The notes below the pieces were generated by a model. It was not told the DNA's origin and did no database searches. It was given only the letters and a program-made list of their open reading frames with translations. From positions 3,628,001 through 3,692,000 of the forward strand of contig NC_002678.2 of assembly GCF_000009625.1 (NCBI RefSeq): a stretch of DNA of 64,000 bases, in the 5' to 3' direction. The stretch comes from Mesorhizobium japonicum MAFF 303099. GTDB lineage: Bacteria; Pseudomonadota; Alphaproteobacteria; Rhizobiales; Rhizobiaceae. The position numbers were made by a program, and so were the translations under genes. This document shows positions 8,524-16,830 of this stretch, piece by piece (the stretch's first letter is position 1; the number at the start of each line of letters is the position of its first letter).

Positions 8524-9246
8524 TCAGCCCCGCAATTCTTCGGCGTGCGCCTTCACCAGGTCAGCCATGCTGTCGAAGCGGAAATCCACCGCTGGTACCT
8601 CGCCTGGGTTCATCGTGGCGCCGAAGCCCTGATCCGCATGCCGGCGATAGATCCAGCACGATGTCAGGCCCAAGCGGTTGGCGGGAGCGTGATCGTGGAA
8701 CATGCTTTCCGCGGTGTGTAGGATTTCTCGCTTCTCTATCCCGATTGTACCGAGCTTTTCGAGCATATAGTCGAAGTTCCGGTCGGAAGGCTTGTAGGAG
8801 CCGATATCTTCCGCCGTATAGATCGCGTCGAAGTCCACGCCGAGCTTCTTGTTGCTGAACGAGAAGCTTTTGTTATCGACGTTGGAGAGGATGATCAGCT
8901 TGTAGTGCTTTTTGAGATACTGCAAGGCTTCCGCGGAGTCGGCAAAAGCCGGCCAATCCTTCACGCTTTCGCCATACGCCACGCATTCCTCAGGGGTGAC
9001 GATGACACTCCACTCCTCGGCAAGTCGCTTGTAAACGATCGCCAGAAGGTCGCGGTAGTGTTTCCCCGGCGTCCAGTTCTGCTGGCTGGATTCGTGGCGG
9101 GCGTGCGCTTCCAGAATGTCGTTCCGGCCCAATGTGCGAGCGGCCCGTCCGGTCAGCGGCTTCAGCCCGTCGATCATGCCGGATTCCCAATCGATCAGGG
9201 TGCCGTAGCAGTCGAAGGTCAGGGCTTTGAAATCTGTGAGCTTCAT
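8524..9246 (-). CDS. haloacid dehalogenase type II (HAD superfamily)
   Basis: 240 residues from an ATG with a strong GGAGGT ribosome site six bases upstream. HAD motif I is FDCYGTL with nucleophile Asp, motif II is ILSNVD, motif III is the Lys in YKPSDRNF, and motif IV lies in the following segment. The overall layout matches L-2-haloacid dehalogenases, which hydrolyse 2-haloalkanoic acids to hydroxy acids, although many family members act on other small acids or phosphates. Same strand as the DMT exporter upstream (83 bp away), possibly one transcript. Confidence 0.87.
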   Translation of the reverse strand: MKLTDFKALTFDCYGTLIDWESGMIDGLKPLTGRAARTLGRNDILEAHARHESSQQNWTPGKHYRDLLAIVYKRLAEEWSVIVTPEECVAYGESVKDWPAFADSAEALQYLKKHYKLIILSNVDNKSFSFSNKKLGVDFDAIYTAEDIGSYKPSDRNFDYMLEKLGTIGIEKREILHTAESMFHDHAPANRLGLTSCWIYRRHADQGFGATMNPGEVPAVDFRFDSMADLVKAHAEELRG

Positions 9247-9329
9247 GGGTTTACCTCCTTTGGTGTCCGTGGACGAAGCGACGCCAGCGTGGATCGCGAC
9301 CAATCATGAGGCCGATTTCGCCTCGGTGA

Positions 9330-10256
9330 TTAGCCGATCTGCTGCTGACTGAGCTGAAAGTCCTTCGACGCTGCGCTGCCCGGCGAGGTGAACCAGACGC
9401 CGAACAAGGTCACCGCAAGGCCAGCCAGCATCGCCTTCGAAAGCGGCTCGCCGAACATCGACCAGCCCCAGAGCATCGTCACCGGTGGGCTGAGATAGAT
9501 CACGCTGCTGACCTGTGAGGCGGTGTAGAGGCGCAGGCTTGCGTAGTACGTGCTGTAGCAGAAGAAGGTCGAAAACAGCACCAGCCAGGCGATGCCGAAT
9601 CCGAACCGGGCATCGAGGGGCGGCATCAGCCCGCCATTCCATTCGGCGCAAGCGGCGAAAAGGACTGCTGCCGTCAGGCATTGAATGCACAGGCTCTGAT
9701 AGATGGGCATATTGATCGTCCCCATCCGCTTCTGCACCAGGGTTGCCAGCGCCAGAACCATCATGGAAGCGACTGTCAACAAATATGCCCAGGCCGGGGC
9801 CGTCCCGAGGCTCAGGCTGTCCAGCGAGACGATGAGAACGCCCGTCACTCCGAGGGCCGTTCCGATCCATTGTCTCCCGGTCAGTCGGTGTCCCAGAACC
9901 GGCTGCGACAAGGCCGCGATGGCGAGCGGGACAAGATCGGAAATCAGCGCGACAAGGCCGGTCGGCACGCGCTGGCCGATGGCAAGCGCGAATCCGCCGA
10001 GATAGAGGAACATCATCGCCACGCCGAAGACCATCTGCTGGACCAAGGCACGGGCGCTTATGCGCGGTCCAATCAGGAGAGCAAATGGCAAGAGGATCAA
10101 TCCGGACATCAGTGTCCGCCAGAACAGCACCTGCATGACATCGGCATTCTCGCTGGCGTAGCGGATGCCGACGAAGCCGGAACTCCAGCTTACGACCAGC
10201 GCGGTCGCCATCATTGGCCACACGAGGCGATGGGCTTTGGCGTGTAGGAGCGTCAT
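9330..10256 (-). CDS. EamA/DMT-family transporter
   Basis: 308 residues with ten predicted membrane helices formed by two EamA repeats (first about 10-145, second about 160-290). ATG preceded by AAAGAGA. Family members export amino acids, purines or other metabolites. It is divergent from the LysR gene, the usual layout for a LysR-controlled exporter. Substrate unknown. Confidence 0.9.
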   Translation of the reverse strand: MTLLHAKAHRLVWPMMATALVVSWSSGFVGIRYASENADVMQVLFWRTLMSGLILLPFALLIGPRISARALVQQMVFGVAMMFLYLGGFALAIGQRVPTGLVALISDLVPLAIAALSQPVLGHRLTGRQWIGTALGVTGVLIVSLDSLSLGTAPAWAYLLTVASMMVLALATLVQKRMGTINMPIYQSLCIQCLTAAVLFAACAEWNGGLMPPLDARFGFGIAWLVLFSTFFCYSTYYASLRLYTASQVSSVIYLSPPVTMLWGWSMFGEPLSKAMLAGLAVTLFGVWFTSPGSAASKDFQLSQQQIG

Positions 10257-10345
10257 GGCATCTCTTTGGTCAGGCGTCCGTAACCCGGAAGCGGATCATG
10301 GCCAATTTTGGCGCGGACTATTGACGACACGCATGCGCCTTTGCA

Positions 10346-10370
10346 CATGACAAATTTCGATATGATCATG
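10346..10370. promoter_or_regulatory. possible LysR-type operator
   Basis: CATGA and TCATG arms separated by 15 bp, with an overlapping ATGATCAT palindrome, in the 205-bp gap between the divergent DMT transporter and LysR genes. Location fits a LysR binding site; the match is short and could be chance. Confidence 0.25.
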
Positions 10371-10461
10371 AAGTGGTCCGAAAACCGGCATATCAACTTG
10401 CTTGGCGGACATCAGAGGATCAGAAATTGACGCATCTGGTTGGTTTCGAGCGAGGATTGTC

Positions 10462-11352
10462 ATGGCCGGAGTGATGAGCCGCCGACTGGATGTCGACGCC
10501 TTGCGCGCACTGGTCGCGATCGAGAGGCACGGCGGCGTCACGCGCGCGGCCGAGATTCTCGGCCTGTCGCAGTCGGCCGTCAGCCACAAGATCAGGAGGC
10601 TTGAAACGAGTCTCGACTGCGAAATCCTCACCCGGAAAGCAAATGCGCCGATGTTCACCACGGCCGGACAGGATCTGCTTGGCTATGCGCGGCGCATTCT
10701 CGGCATCCATGACGAGGCGGTCCTGAGCCTGTCGAAAAGCCCTTTGCAAGGCAAGATCGCGCTGGGGATGACCGAGGATACGACGTGCACGGACCTTTCG
10801 CGCATTCTCGGCCGCTTTCGCCGGCTCTACCCGGAGGTGAGCGTCCGCACGCAGGTGCGCATGAGCCTCGTGTTGCAGGAACAGCTCAGCCAGGGAGCCC
10901 TTGATGCCGCCATCATCCAGGTCTTCCAGCACGAGGTCCGCCCCGCCGATATCCTCCTGTTCCGCGAGACGCTGCATTGGGTGAAATCGCGCGATCTGGT
11001 CCTGTCGGCCGGGAAGCCGGTCCCGTTTCTTTCCTTCGATGAAAATTGCTTCTATAGGCGCTGGGGCATCGACGTCGGGCAGGATGAGGATACGGTGTTG
11101 GAGACCGTGTTCGAATGCTCCAGCGCAGCCGGGATCATTGCAGGCGTGACCGCGGGGCTCGGCGTCGCACTTTTGAGTCAGCGCTACCTGCAGCCCGCCA
11201 TGGAAATCGTCGACGACAAATTCCCCAAGCCTCCAGACCTGGCCTATGTCATCAGGCGCGCGCGGGTCCCCAGAAACCCCGCGCTCGAGACTTTGGTCAG
11301 GGAGATCGAAGCCGAGGTAAAGCGCTACGGAACGCTGCAAATCGCAGTCTGA
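10462..11352 (+). CDS. LysR-family transcriptional regulator
   Basis: 296 residues from the ATG with GAGGAT upstream; the frame runs back to a TTG at 10402 without a ribosome site, and an ATG at 10474 is also possible. Winged HTH at about 8-65 (LDVDALRALVAIERHGGVTR, then AAEILGLSQSAVSHKIRRLE), linker helix, and a periplasmic-binding-protein-like effector domain from about 95. Divergent from the DMT transporter, its most likely target. Confidence 0.92.
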   Translation: MAGVMSRRLDVDALRALVAIERHGGVTRAAEILGLSQSAVSHKIRRLETSLDCEILTRKANAPMFTTAGQDLLGYARRILGIHDEAVLSLSKSPLQGKIALGMTEDTTCTDLSRILGRFRRLYPEVSVRTQVRMSLVLQEQLSQGALDAAIIQVFQHEVRPADILLFRETLHWVKSRDLVLSAGKPVPFLSFDENCFYRRWGIDVGQDEDTVLETVFECSSAAGIIAGVTAGLGVALLSQRYLQPAMEIVDDKFPKPPDLAYVIRRARVPRNPALETLVREIEAEVKRYGTLQIAV

Positions 11353-11383
11353 GGGGGTCGTGCTGCGAAAGCCGGCTGGTCTC

Positions 11384-12010
11384 TTATTCCTGAAGCGATC
11401 TCGGACCGCTGACGAACAGGCTGCCCCTGACATAGAACCGCAGCAGCCGGGCGGCATCTTTGGTGATGCCGATCCTTGTGCTCTGCCCGATCTCGCCGGG
11501 TTTTTGGTTATCCTTCGCCAGCCATAGAGGGCCTTTCCGGCAGAGGTCGAGCCCGTCGAGCGACCGGTCGATCCGCAGCGCCGCCGCCAGCCTTCCCGGC
11601 CCGCGCGCCAGGTCGCGCAGGCGCTCGACGCCGCGATTGCGCCGCATGATTTCAATACCGTCGAGCGGCTCGAGCGCCCGGATCAGCACGCCGGTGCCGA
11701 TCCCCGGTACCTCGCTTGAGACATTCAGCATCATGGAGACGCCATAGGCGAGATAGACATAGGCGTGGCCGCGCTCGAGGAACAGCGAACGGTTGCGCGG
11801 GGTCATCCCCCTGAAACCATGCCCGGCGGCATCGCCGACGACATAGGCCTCGGTCTCGACGATGCGGCCGCTGACCATGCCTTCGGGCAAGTCGCGCACC
11901 ACCAGCTTGCCGATGAGGTAACGGGCGAGAGCGGCCGTATCATCAGGCAGCTCCGAACGAGCGATCGGCGGATGATCCTCACCACGGCTCACGGTATGCG
12001 CTCGACCCAT
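11384..12010 (-). CDS. alkyladenine (3-methyladenine) DNA glycosylase, MPG/AAG type
   Basis: 208 residues. Removes alkylated purines such as 3-methyladenine and starts base excision repair. Core motifs: VETEAYVVGDAAGHGFRG with the catalytic Glu, then TPRNRSLFLERGHAYVYLAYG and LARGPGRLAAALRID. The ATG at 12010 overlaps the upstream gene by 22 bp; an in-frame GTG at 11992 would give a tidy four-base GTGA overlap and may be the real start. Either way it is coupled to the NTF2-like gene. Confidence 0.9.
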   Translation of the reverse strand: MGRAHTVSRGEDHPPIARSELPDDTAALARYLIGKLVVRDLPEGMVSGRIVETEAYVVGDAAGHGFRGMTPRNRSLFLERGHAYVYLAYGVSMMLNVSSEVPGIGTGVLIRALEPLDGIEIMRRNRGVERLRDLARGPGRLAAALRIDRSLDGLDLCRKGPLWLAKDNQKPGEIGQSTRIGITKDAARLLRFYVRGSLFVSGPRSLQE

Positions 12011-12369
12011 TGCGCGCGCGATGGTCCCGGCTCGAACGCCTCGCTGAAATACTGGGTCTCGCGGGCCACCTTGCCGTCGAGGAACTCCATGATGCTGACC
12101 GTATAGGAGGGCCGCCCGTCATAGGTCAGGACATATTCGGTGACCCAGAGGTTATTCGTGCCGGTGATCCGCCGCACGGCAAAACGCTTGCGGTTGGGCT
12201 GCGCGGCGCGCGAGGACTGGATGTTGCGCTGGCCGTGGATGCGCTCGCCCGATTGTGGATAGTCGAGCACCGCATCGTCTCGGTAGATCTCATGTTCCGC
12301 CTCGAGGTCGCCGGCATCGGAGGCCGCCCAGTGGCGATCCAGAGCCGCCCGGATCTCCCGATCGTCCAT
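11989..12369 (-). CDS. NTF2-like/SnoaL-fold protein
   Basis: 126 residues from an ATG behind a strong GGAGGA site. Short alpha-beta protein opening with a helix and an IYRDDAVLDYPQSGERIHG segment, typical of SnoaL/NTF2-like polyketide-cyclase-fold proteins used as small enzymes or ligand binders. Actual function unknown. Overlaps the glycosylase gene, so both are probably made together, though a functional link to DNA repair is not evident. Confidence 0.8.
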   Translation of the reverse strand: MDDREIRAALDRHWAASDAGDLEAEHEIYRDDAVLDYPQSGERIHGQRNIQSSRAAQPNRKRFAVRRITGTNNLWVTEYVLTYDGRPSYTVSIMEFLDGKVARETQYFSEAFEPGPSRAQWVERIP

Positions 12370-12391
12370 GGCAATCCTCCTTGACCATCAT

Positions 12392-12427
12392 CGTTGGATG
12401 GACCGTCGTAGCACGGTCCATCCAACG
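12392..12427 (-). terminator. perfect 15-bp hairpin in the leader of the NTF2-like gene
   Basis: Arms CGTTGGATGGACCGT (12392-12406) and ACGGTCCATCCAACG (12413-12427) are exact reverse complements with a 6-nt loop. It sits between the SMP-30-like stop and the NTF2-like start, both on the minus strand. There is no strong T run, so it may be a terminator for the upstream gene, an attenuator, or an mRNA-stabilising stem. Confidence 0.6.
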
Positions 12428-12473
12428 GTTGTTAGCCAGAGGTTGCGCGGATCGACCCCAAGAGCACCGGGTC

Positions 12474-13334
12474 TCAATCGAGCTTCAATGCCGCCACCTC
12501 GCCCTCGTTCATCAGCGGCACGTAGAGGATCGACTTGCCGTCGGTGCCGATATCGGCGCTGCCCGGCTTGAAATGCGCCACCGCCTCCGGCGCACCGCCG
12601 GCCTTGTAGCGGTAGAGCGTACCGGTCATGTAGGCGGTGGCATAGATGGTGTCGCCGATAGCGATGACGCCATCGAGGTCGGCGAATTTCTGCGCGCCGG
12701 GCAGCGGCGAAACCGCCTTGCTGGCGAGATCGACGGCGAGCAGCCCGCCCGGCTCCGCCGTGCTGAAGTCGGGCTTGATGCCCTTGCCCCAGGAGGCGAC
12801 GATCAGCCTGTCGCCGTCGGCGAAGACGCCGTTGGGCGAGGCGAGCAGCGCATCCCTGACGAACAGCTCCGGCCGGTCGCCGTCGATGCGGTAGATCGTG
12901 TCGGCCAGCATGTCGCTGACATAGACCTTGCCCGTATGGTCCGAGGTCATGTCGTTGAGAAACACGGCATTCGGCACCACGATGCTGGCGATCAGCTTGC
13001 CGCTGGCGAGATCGACGACGCGGACCTTGGTGATGTCGGCGACATAGAGCTTGCCGCCCGATATCGCCATGCCCTTGGGCGCGTCCATGCCGTCGGTCCA
13101 GTGCTGGGTGATCGTCTTGCCGTCGAGGGACAGCACCGAGAGATAGCCATTGCCGTCGGCCTCGCCAGGATTGCCGACGATATTGGAGACGATGATGCGG
13201 TTGTTGGCGGCGTCGAACAGCGCCGATTCCGGCTGTTCGAGGCCCGTGGCGCGCCAGAGCTCGCCGGCCTGGGCGACGGGTGCGGCGGCGATACCGATGG
13301 CGGCGGCAAGGGCAAAGGCTGAGAGGCGGTTCAT
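12474..13334 (-). CDS. periplasmic SMP-30/gluconolactonase-like beta-propeller protein
   Basis: 286 residues. The N-terminal 23 residues (MNRLSAFALAAAIGIAAAP, cleavage after AQA) form a signal peptide; the ATG has GGAGA upstream, and the further 148 upstream codons of open frame are antisense to the divergent regulator. Repeated blades such as NNRIIVSNIVGNPGE and DMTSDHTGKVYVSDM, and LLASPNGVFADGDRLIVASW, match SMP-30/LRE-like six-bladed propellers that hydrolyse lactones or bind sugars. Its enzymatic role is not established. Divergent from an HTH gene that is its probable regulator. Confidence 0.85.
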   Translation of the reverse strand: MNRLSAFALAAAIGIAAAPVAQAGELWRATGLEQPESALFDAANNRIIVSNIVGNPGEADGNGYLSVLSLDGKTITQHWTDGMDAPKGMAISGGKLYVADITKVRVVDLASGKLIASIVVPNAVFLNDMTSDHTGKVYVSDMLADTIYRIDGDRPELFVRDALLASPNGVFADGDRLIVASWGKGIKPDFSTAEPGGLLAVDLASKAVSPLPGAQKFADLDGVIAIGDTIYATAYMTGTLYRYKAGGAPEAVAHFKPGSADIGTDGKSILYVPLMNEGEVAALKLD

Positions 13335-13374
13335 GGCTGTTCTCCTGTGATGACAGGCGAGAGCTTGGGGTTTT

Positions 13375-13422
13375 CGATACTTTTCCGGAAGCCCGATTAC
13401 CGCTAGTATCAAATATCGATAC
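13375..13422. promoter_or_regulatory. candidate operator array (GATAC boxes)
   Basis: CGATAC occurs at 13375-13380 and 13417-13422, 42 bp apart (four helical turns), and GTATC at 13406-13410 forms an inverted pair with the second (5-7-5). The boxes lie between the divergent SMP-30-like and HTH genes, positioned for binding by the HTH protein. Confidence 0.35.
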
Positions 13423-13448
13423 GAAACTGCCTGCAAGAGGTGCATGCC

Positions 13449-14243
13449 ATGAACGGTCTGATCTTCGAAGCGCTGAAGCGGACGCTGAAGGCCAAGGGCG
13501 TCACCTATCGCCAGCTTGCCGAACGCATGGGCGTTTCCGAGCCGACGGTGAAGCGCATCTTCCACGAGCGCAATTGCAAGCTCGACCGGCTGGTGGAGAT
13601 CTGCGCGGCCGCCGGTGTAGAGTTGGAAAACGTGCTCGGCTCTATGAACCGCGGGCCGGGGCCGCTCAACCACATCGCGCCCGAGATCGAGCGCCGGCTC
13701 GCCGGCCGGCCGGCGCTGCTGTTCATTTTCGTCATGCTGTCGGAAAAGTTCACGCCCGAAGGCATCATGCGCTCGCAAGGCCTGAGCGAGGCCTCGATGT
13801 TCCTCTATCTGCGCGACCTCGAGGAGCTCGGCCTAATCGCGCTCGGCCGGGGTCTTTCGGCAAGACTGCTGGTCGAAACACCGATCCAGTGGAATTTCGA
13901 AGGACCGCTGAGGCCGCTGTTCGAGATGACCAACAAGAATTTCATCGGCTGGGCCATCACCCATATCGACAAGGAGGCGACTTTCGTCAGTTTCTCCAGG
14001 CGGATGCGGCCGGAGACGGCGGAGATGGTGCGGCGTGAGGCCGAGGAACTGGCCGAGCGCGTCAAGCTGCTCGCCCATCATGACCAGCACACGACGCCGG
14101 AGGATGGGCTGACCGGCTACAAATTCACGTTTGCCTTTGGCGCGACGCCGTTCCCTGCGATCATGCCGATCGGCCCGCACCCGCGCGATGCCGGCGCCCA
14201 GCCCGCCGCTCCTGCAAAGGGACGCCGTCCTTTGCCGGCCTGA
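13449..14243 (+). CDS. XRE-family HTH regulator with long C-terminal domain
   Basis: 264 residues; ATG with AAGAGG eight bases upstream (a GTG at 13440 is also in frame). HTH at about 5-60 (LKAKGVTYRQLAERMGVSEP, TVKRIFHERN). A roughly 150-residue C-terminal region follows that I do not recognise, ending in a Pro/Ala-rich tail. Divergent from the SMP-30-like gene across a 114-bp gap holding repeated GATAC boxes, so autoregulation and control of that gene are likely. Confidence 0.85.
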   Translation: MNGLIFEALKRTLKAKGVTYRQLAERMGVSEPTVKRIFHERNCKLDRLVEICAAAGVELENVLGSMNRGPGPLNHIAPEIERRLAGRPALLFIFVMLSEKFTPEGIMRSQGLSEASMFLYLRDLEELGLIALGRGLSARLLVETPIQWNFEGPLRPLFEMTNKNFIGWAITHIDKEATFVSFSRRMRPETAEMVRREAEELAERVKLLAHHDQHTTPEDGLTGYKFTFAFGATPFPAIMPIGPHPRDAGAQPAAPAKGRRPLPA

Positions 14244-14492
14244 CCAATCATCCCAAGCAGGATTGCATCTGGCGGCTGAGCATGTCGCGCCCGCTCCGGC
14301 GGCGCCGACTGCCACCATCGCCACCAGCTTGCCGCCGGGACCAGCCATGCGACCAGTGATGCCGACCCCGCCCGTAGGCGCGTTGGGATAGAACACCAAC
14401 ATTCATGATAGGATTCGCGCACTGATTTGCCAGGCTGTAGAGAGCGGGTTTGCCGAATGCGTGACACGTCCCCGTGAAATCGAAGAGATCCT

Positions 14493-15869
14493 ATGCCGAC
14501 CGCACCAACACTTGAACTTCGCCGCTATTCGCGCCTGAAAAATTTGCGGGCGCGCGCTGAACGCCAGGGTGCTGCATTGCAGTTCTGGGCGCGTACGGCA
14601 TCGCTCGCCGCGATCTCCTGCTTCTTTTCATTGATCAGCCGCTGGGATGCTTCGCTGCTCTTCGTGCTGGCGGGCCTCGTGCTGTTCCAACTCGTCGGCC
14701 TGATCCAGTTTCTCTTTGCGCGCCGTCGCACTGCGCCATGGTGGATCGGTTACCTCGTCGGTACGCTGGACATCATTCTGTTGACCATTCTGCTGGTAAC
14801 GCCCAACCCGTTTTCCCAGGAGGTCGCGCCGGCCGCGATGCAACTGCGCGAGGGCAGCTTCAAATTCCTGCTGATTTTCATATGCCTTGGCGCGCTGACG
14901 CTTTCGACACGATTGGCGCTCTATCTCGGCGCGCTCGCGGCCTTGACGTGGGCGATCGGGGTGGGATGGGTGATTTCTCATCCGGGAACCGTCATTCCGG
15001 CGACGAACCTCTATTCGCTGCCGGTGACAGAGCGACTGAACCTCTATCTCAACCCCAATTTCGTCGATACATTCGCGCAGGCGACCAACGTGTTGGTCGT
15101 GCTGATTATCGGCGCGATCATGGCGCTGGTCGTCTCTCGTTCCCGACGTCTGTCGGAAGACTATGTCAAGGCAGAGCGCGCCCGCGCCAATCTCGCCCGG
15201 CATTTTTCGCCCAATGTCGTCGACCAGCTCGCCACCGATGACGAGCCCTTCGGCCCGGTCCGCCGGCAGGATATCGCGGTGCTGTTCGCCGACATCGTCG
15301 GCTTCACACACTATTCCGAGGATCATCCGGCCGAAGCAGTGTTCGAACTTCTGCGTCAGTTCCACCGTCGCATGGAACAGGTCGTTTTCGACCACCATGG
15401 CACGGTCGATAACTATATCGGCGATTGCATCATGGCGACATTCGGGGTTCCGCAAGCCAGCCATGACGACGCCACTCGGGCCATCCAATGCGCTGAAGCG
15501 ATGGTCGCCGCTCTCGAAGACTGGAATGTACAGCGGGTGTCCAGGGGATATCCGCCGCTGGACGTTCGGATCGGTGCTCAATATGGCGCAGTCGTCATCG
15601 GCGCGGTCGGCAGCGAGCGCAATCTGTCCTTCGCCGTGGTGGGCGACACCGTCAACGTCGCCAGCCGTTTGCAGTCGCTCTGCCGTGAGCTTCAGGCGAA
15701 TATTTGCTTTGGGTCACGACTGATCGAGGCCGCGAAGGCGGAATCGCCCACGACACGGTTGAATGCGCGCGATCATGGACCGGTGAGCATCCGCGGCCGG
15801 GACGAACCGGTCCATGTCTGGGTCGAACGCAGAGCCGAAAGCCAGGGCGCTGTTGCGGTTTCGGCATGA
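14493..15869 (+). CDS. membrane class III adenylate/guanylate cyclase
   Basis: 458 residues. About five membrane helices in residues 25-220, a short coiled linker, then a cyclase catalytic domain at about 240-430. Metal-binding Asp residues are in VLFADIVGFT and in NYIGDCIMATFG; the transition-state Asn and Arg are in VVGDTVNVASRLQ. The usual purine-selecting Lys just before the second motif (KYIGD) is Asn here, so substrate choice or activity may be altered. Product would be cAMP or cGMP. The 249 bp upstream hold only a GAAGAGA ribosome site and no gene I can support. Confidence 0.88.
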   Translation: MPTAPTLELRRYSRLKNLRARAERQGAALQFWARTASLAAISCFFSLISRWDASLLFVLAGLVLFQLVGLIQFLFARRRTAPWWIGYLVGTLDIILLTILLVTPNPFSQEVAPAAMQLREGSFKFLLIFICLGALTLSTRLALYLGALAALTWAIGVGWVISHPGTVIPATNLYSLPVTERLNLYLNPNFVDTFAQATNVLVVLIIGAIMALVVSRSRRLSEDYVKAERARANLARHFSPNVVDQLATDDEPFGPVRRQDIAVLFADIVGFTHYSEDHPAEAVFELLRQFHRRMEQVVFDHHGTVDNYIGDCIMATFGVPQASHDDATRAIQCAEAMVAALEDWNVQRVSRGYPPLDVRIGAQYGAVVIGAVGSERNLSFAVVGDTVNVASRLQSLCRELQANICFGSRLIEAAKAESPTTRLNARDHGPVSIRGRDEPVHVWVERRAESQGAVAVSA

Positions 15870-15950
15870 TGCGGGCCGCCATGTGAAACCCCTGCACCTC
15901 GGCCGCATAGGCCGCGCCATAGGGGCATGTCCTGACCCAGGCCGAAGCCA

Positions 15951-16775
15951 TCACGTGTCTGAGGCGATAGCTCCAGCCTTTGCGGCTTCGGCGTCTGTGC
16001 TTGCCTTGTCGTCCCAGACCATCTGCCGGTAGTCGAAACCATATTCCAGCGTCGGCTTGACGATGCGGAAAAACGGCGACAGGTCGAAGTCGCGCGGCGT
16101 GTAGAGCGAGTGGTGGCGAATGTGCAGGATTTCCTTGCGCATATAAGTCGACTGCGCCGAAGCACGGCCGGGGGCATGGGTGATCTCGGGCAGGATCGGG
16201 TAGTGGATCTGGCCATAGGCCTCGGCGATGAGCGAGGAGCAGATGGCCCGCGTCGGGTCACCGGAGCCGAAGGCGAGCATCCGGCGGCGCCAGCGCACCG
16301 GCACCGGCGGCGTCGGCAGGAAATAGCGCAACATGTCGAAAATGTTCTTGAGGTCGTATTTCAGGCCAAGCTTGCCGATCATGAAGGCGACGACGTGATC
16401 GCGGTCCTCCGGTGTCAGCCCGCTCGCCCGGCAGATGCGGGTGTTGTAGGTGCGATAGCGCGACAAGGGTACCGCCACGCAGCCTTCGGCGAGCGTCACC
16501 TCGATCAGCCGCCGCCTCTCGGTTCCGTCCTCCGGTTCGGCCAGCGCGTCGCCGACATAGAAGGCCGCATGCGACCAGGTCGACTGTGTGAGGTATTTGA
16601 TCGCCGCCGAAATCTTTTGGTTGCCCTCGATCAGCAGGATGTCGCCTGGCTCCAGCGTGCGGCGCAGCGTCTCGGCGTCGGACGGGGTATAGGGCTCATA
16701 GCCGGAGGATTCTTCCTGCAGCCGGCCGGCAAGCCAGTGGCCAAGTCGATCCAGAAGCGTGTCGGGCTCGGTCAT
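15951..16775 (-). CDS. YiiX/YebB-like NlpC/P60-superfamily cysteine hydrolase
   Basis: 274 residues. The segment PGDILLIEGNQKISAAIKYL followed by TQSTWSHAAFYVGD is the permuted NlpC/P60 opening with its SHAAFYVG His; the catalytic Cys would be in ICSSLIAEAYGQ near residue 182. Permuted papain-like enzymes of this type act on peptides or acyl/amide bonds at membranes. No signal peptide is visible. Convergent with the cyclase. A clear ribosome site is missing at the ATG. Confidence 0.8.
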   Translation of the reverse strand: MTEPDTLLDRLGHWLAGRLQEESSGYEPYTPSDAETLRRTLEPGDILLIEGNQKISAAIKYLTQSTWSHAAFYVGDALAEPEDGTERRRLIEVTLAEGCVAVPLSRYRTYNTRICRASGLTPEDRDHVVAFMIGKLGLKYDLKNIFDMLRYFLPTPPVPVRWRRRMLAFGSGDPTRAICSSLIAEAYGQIHYPILPEITHAPGRASAQSTYMRKEILHIRHHSLYTPRDFDLSPFFRIVKPTLEYGFDYRQMVWDDKASTDAEAAKAGAIASDT

Positions 16776-16830
16776 GATGGAGTGTGACTAGCACGGGCCG
16801 GCGGGGAAGTGCCAGCGCGCCGGCGCTTCG

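Noticed and set aside
13335..13778. 148-codon N-terminal extension of the SMP-30-like frame
   Set aside because: It runs antisense through the HTH gene, while the internal ATG has a ribosome site and signal peptide.
14244..14492. Minus-strand frames around 14117-14467
   Set aside because: Gly/Ala- or Trp-rich translations that run into the HTH gene antisense; no ribosome site or domain.
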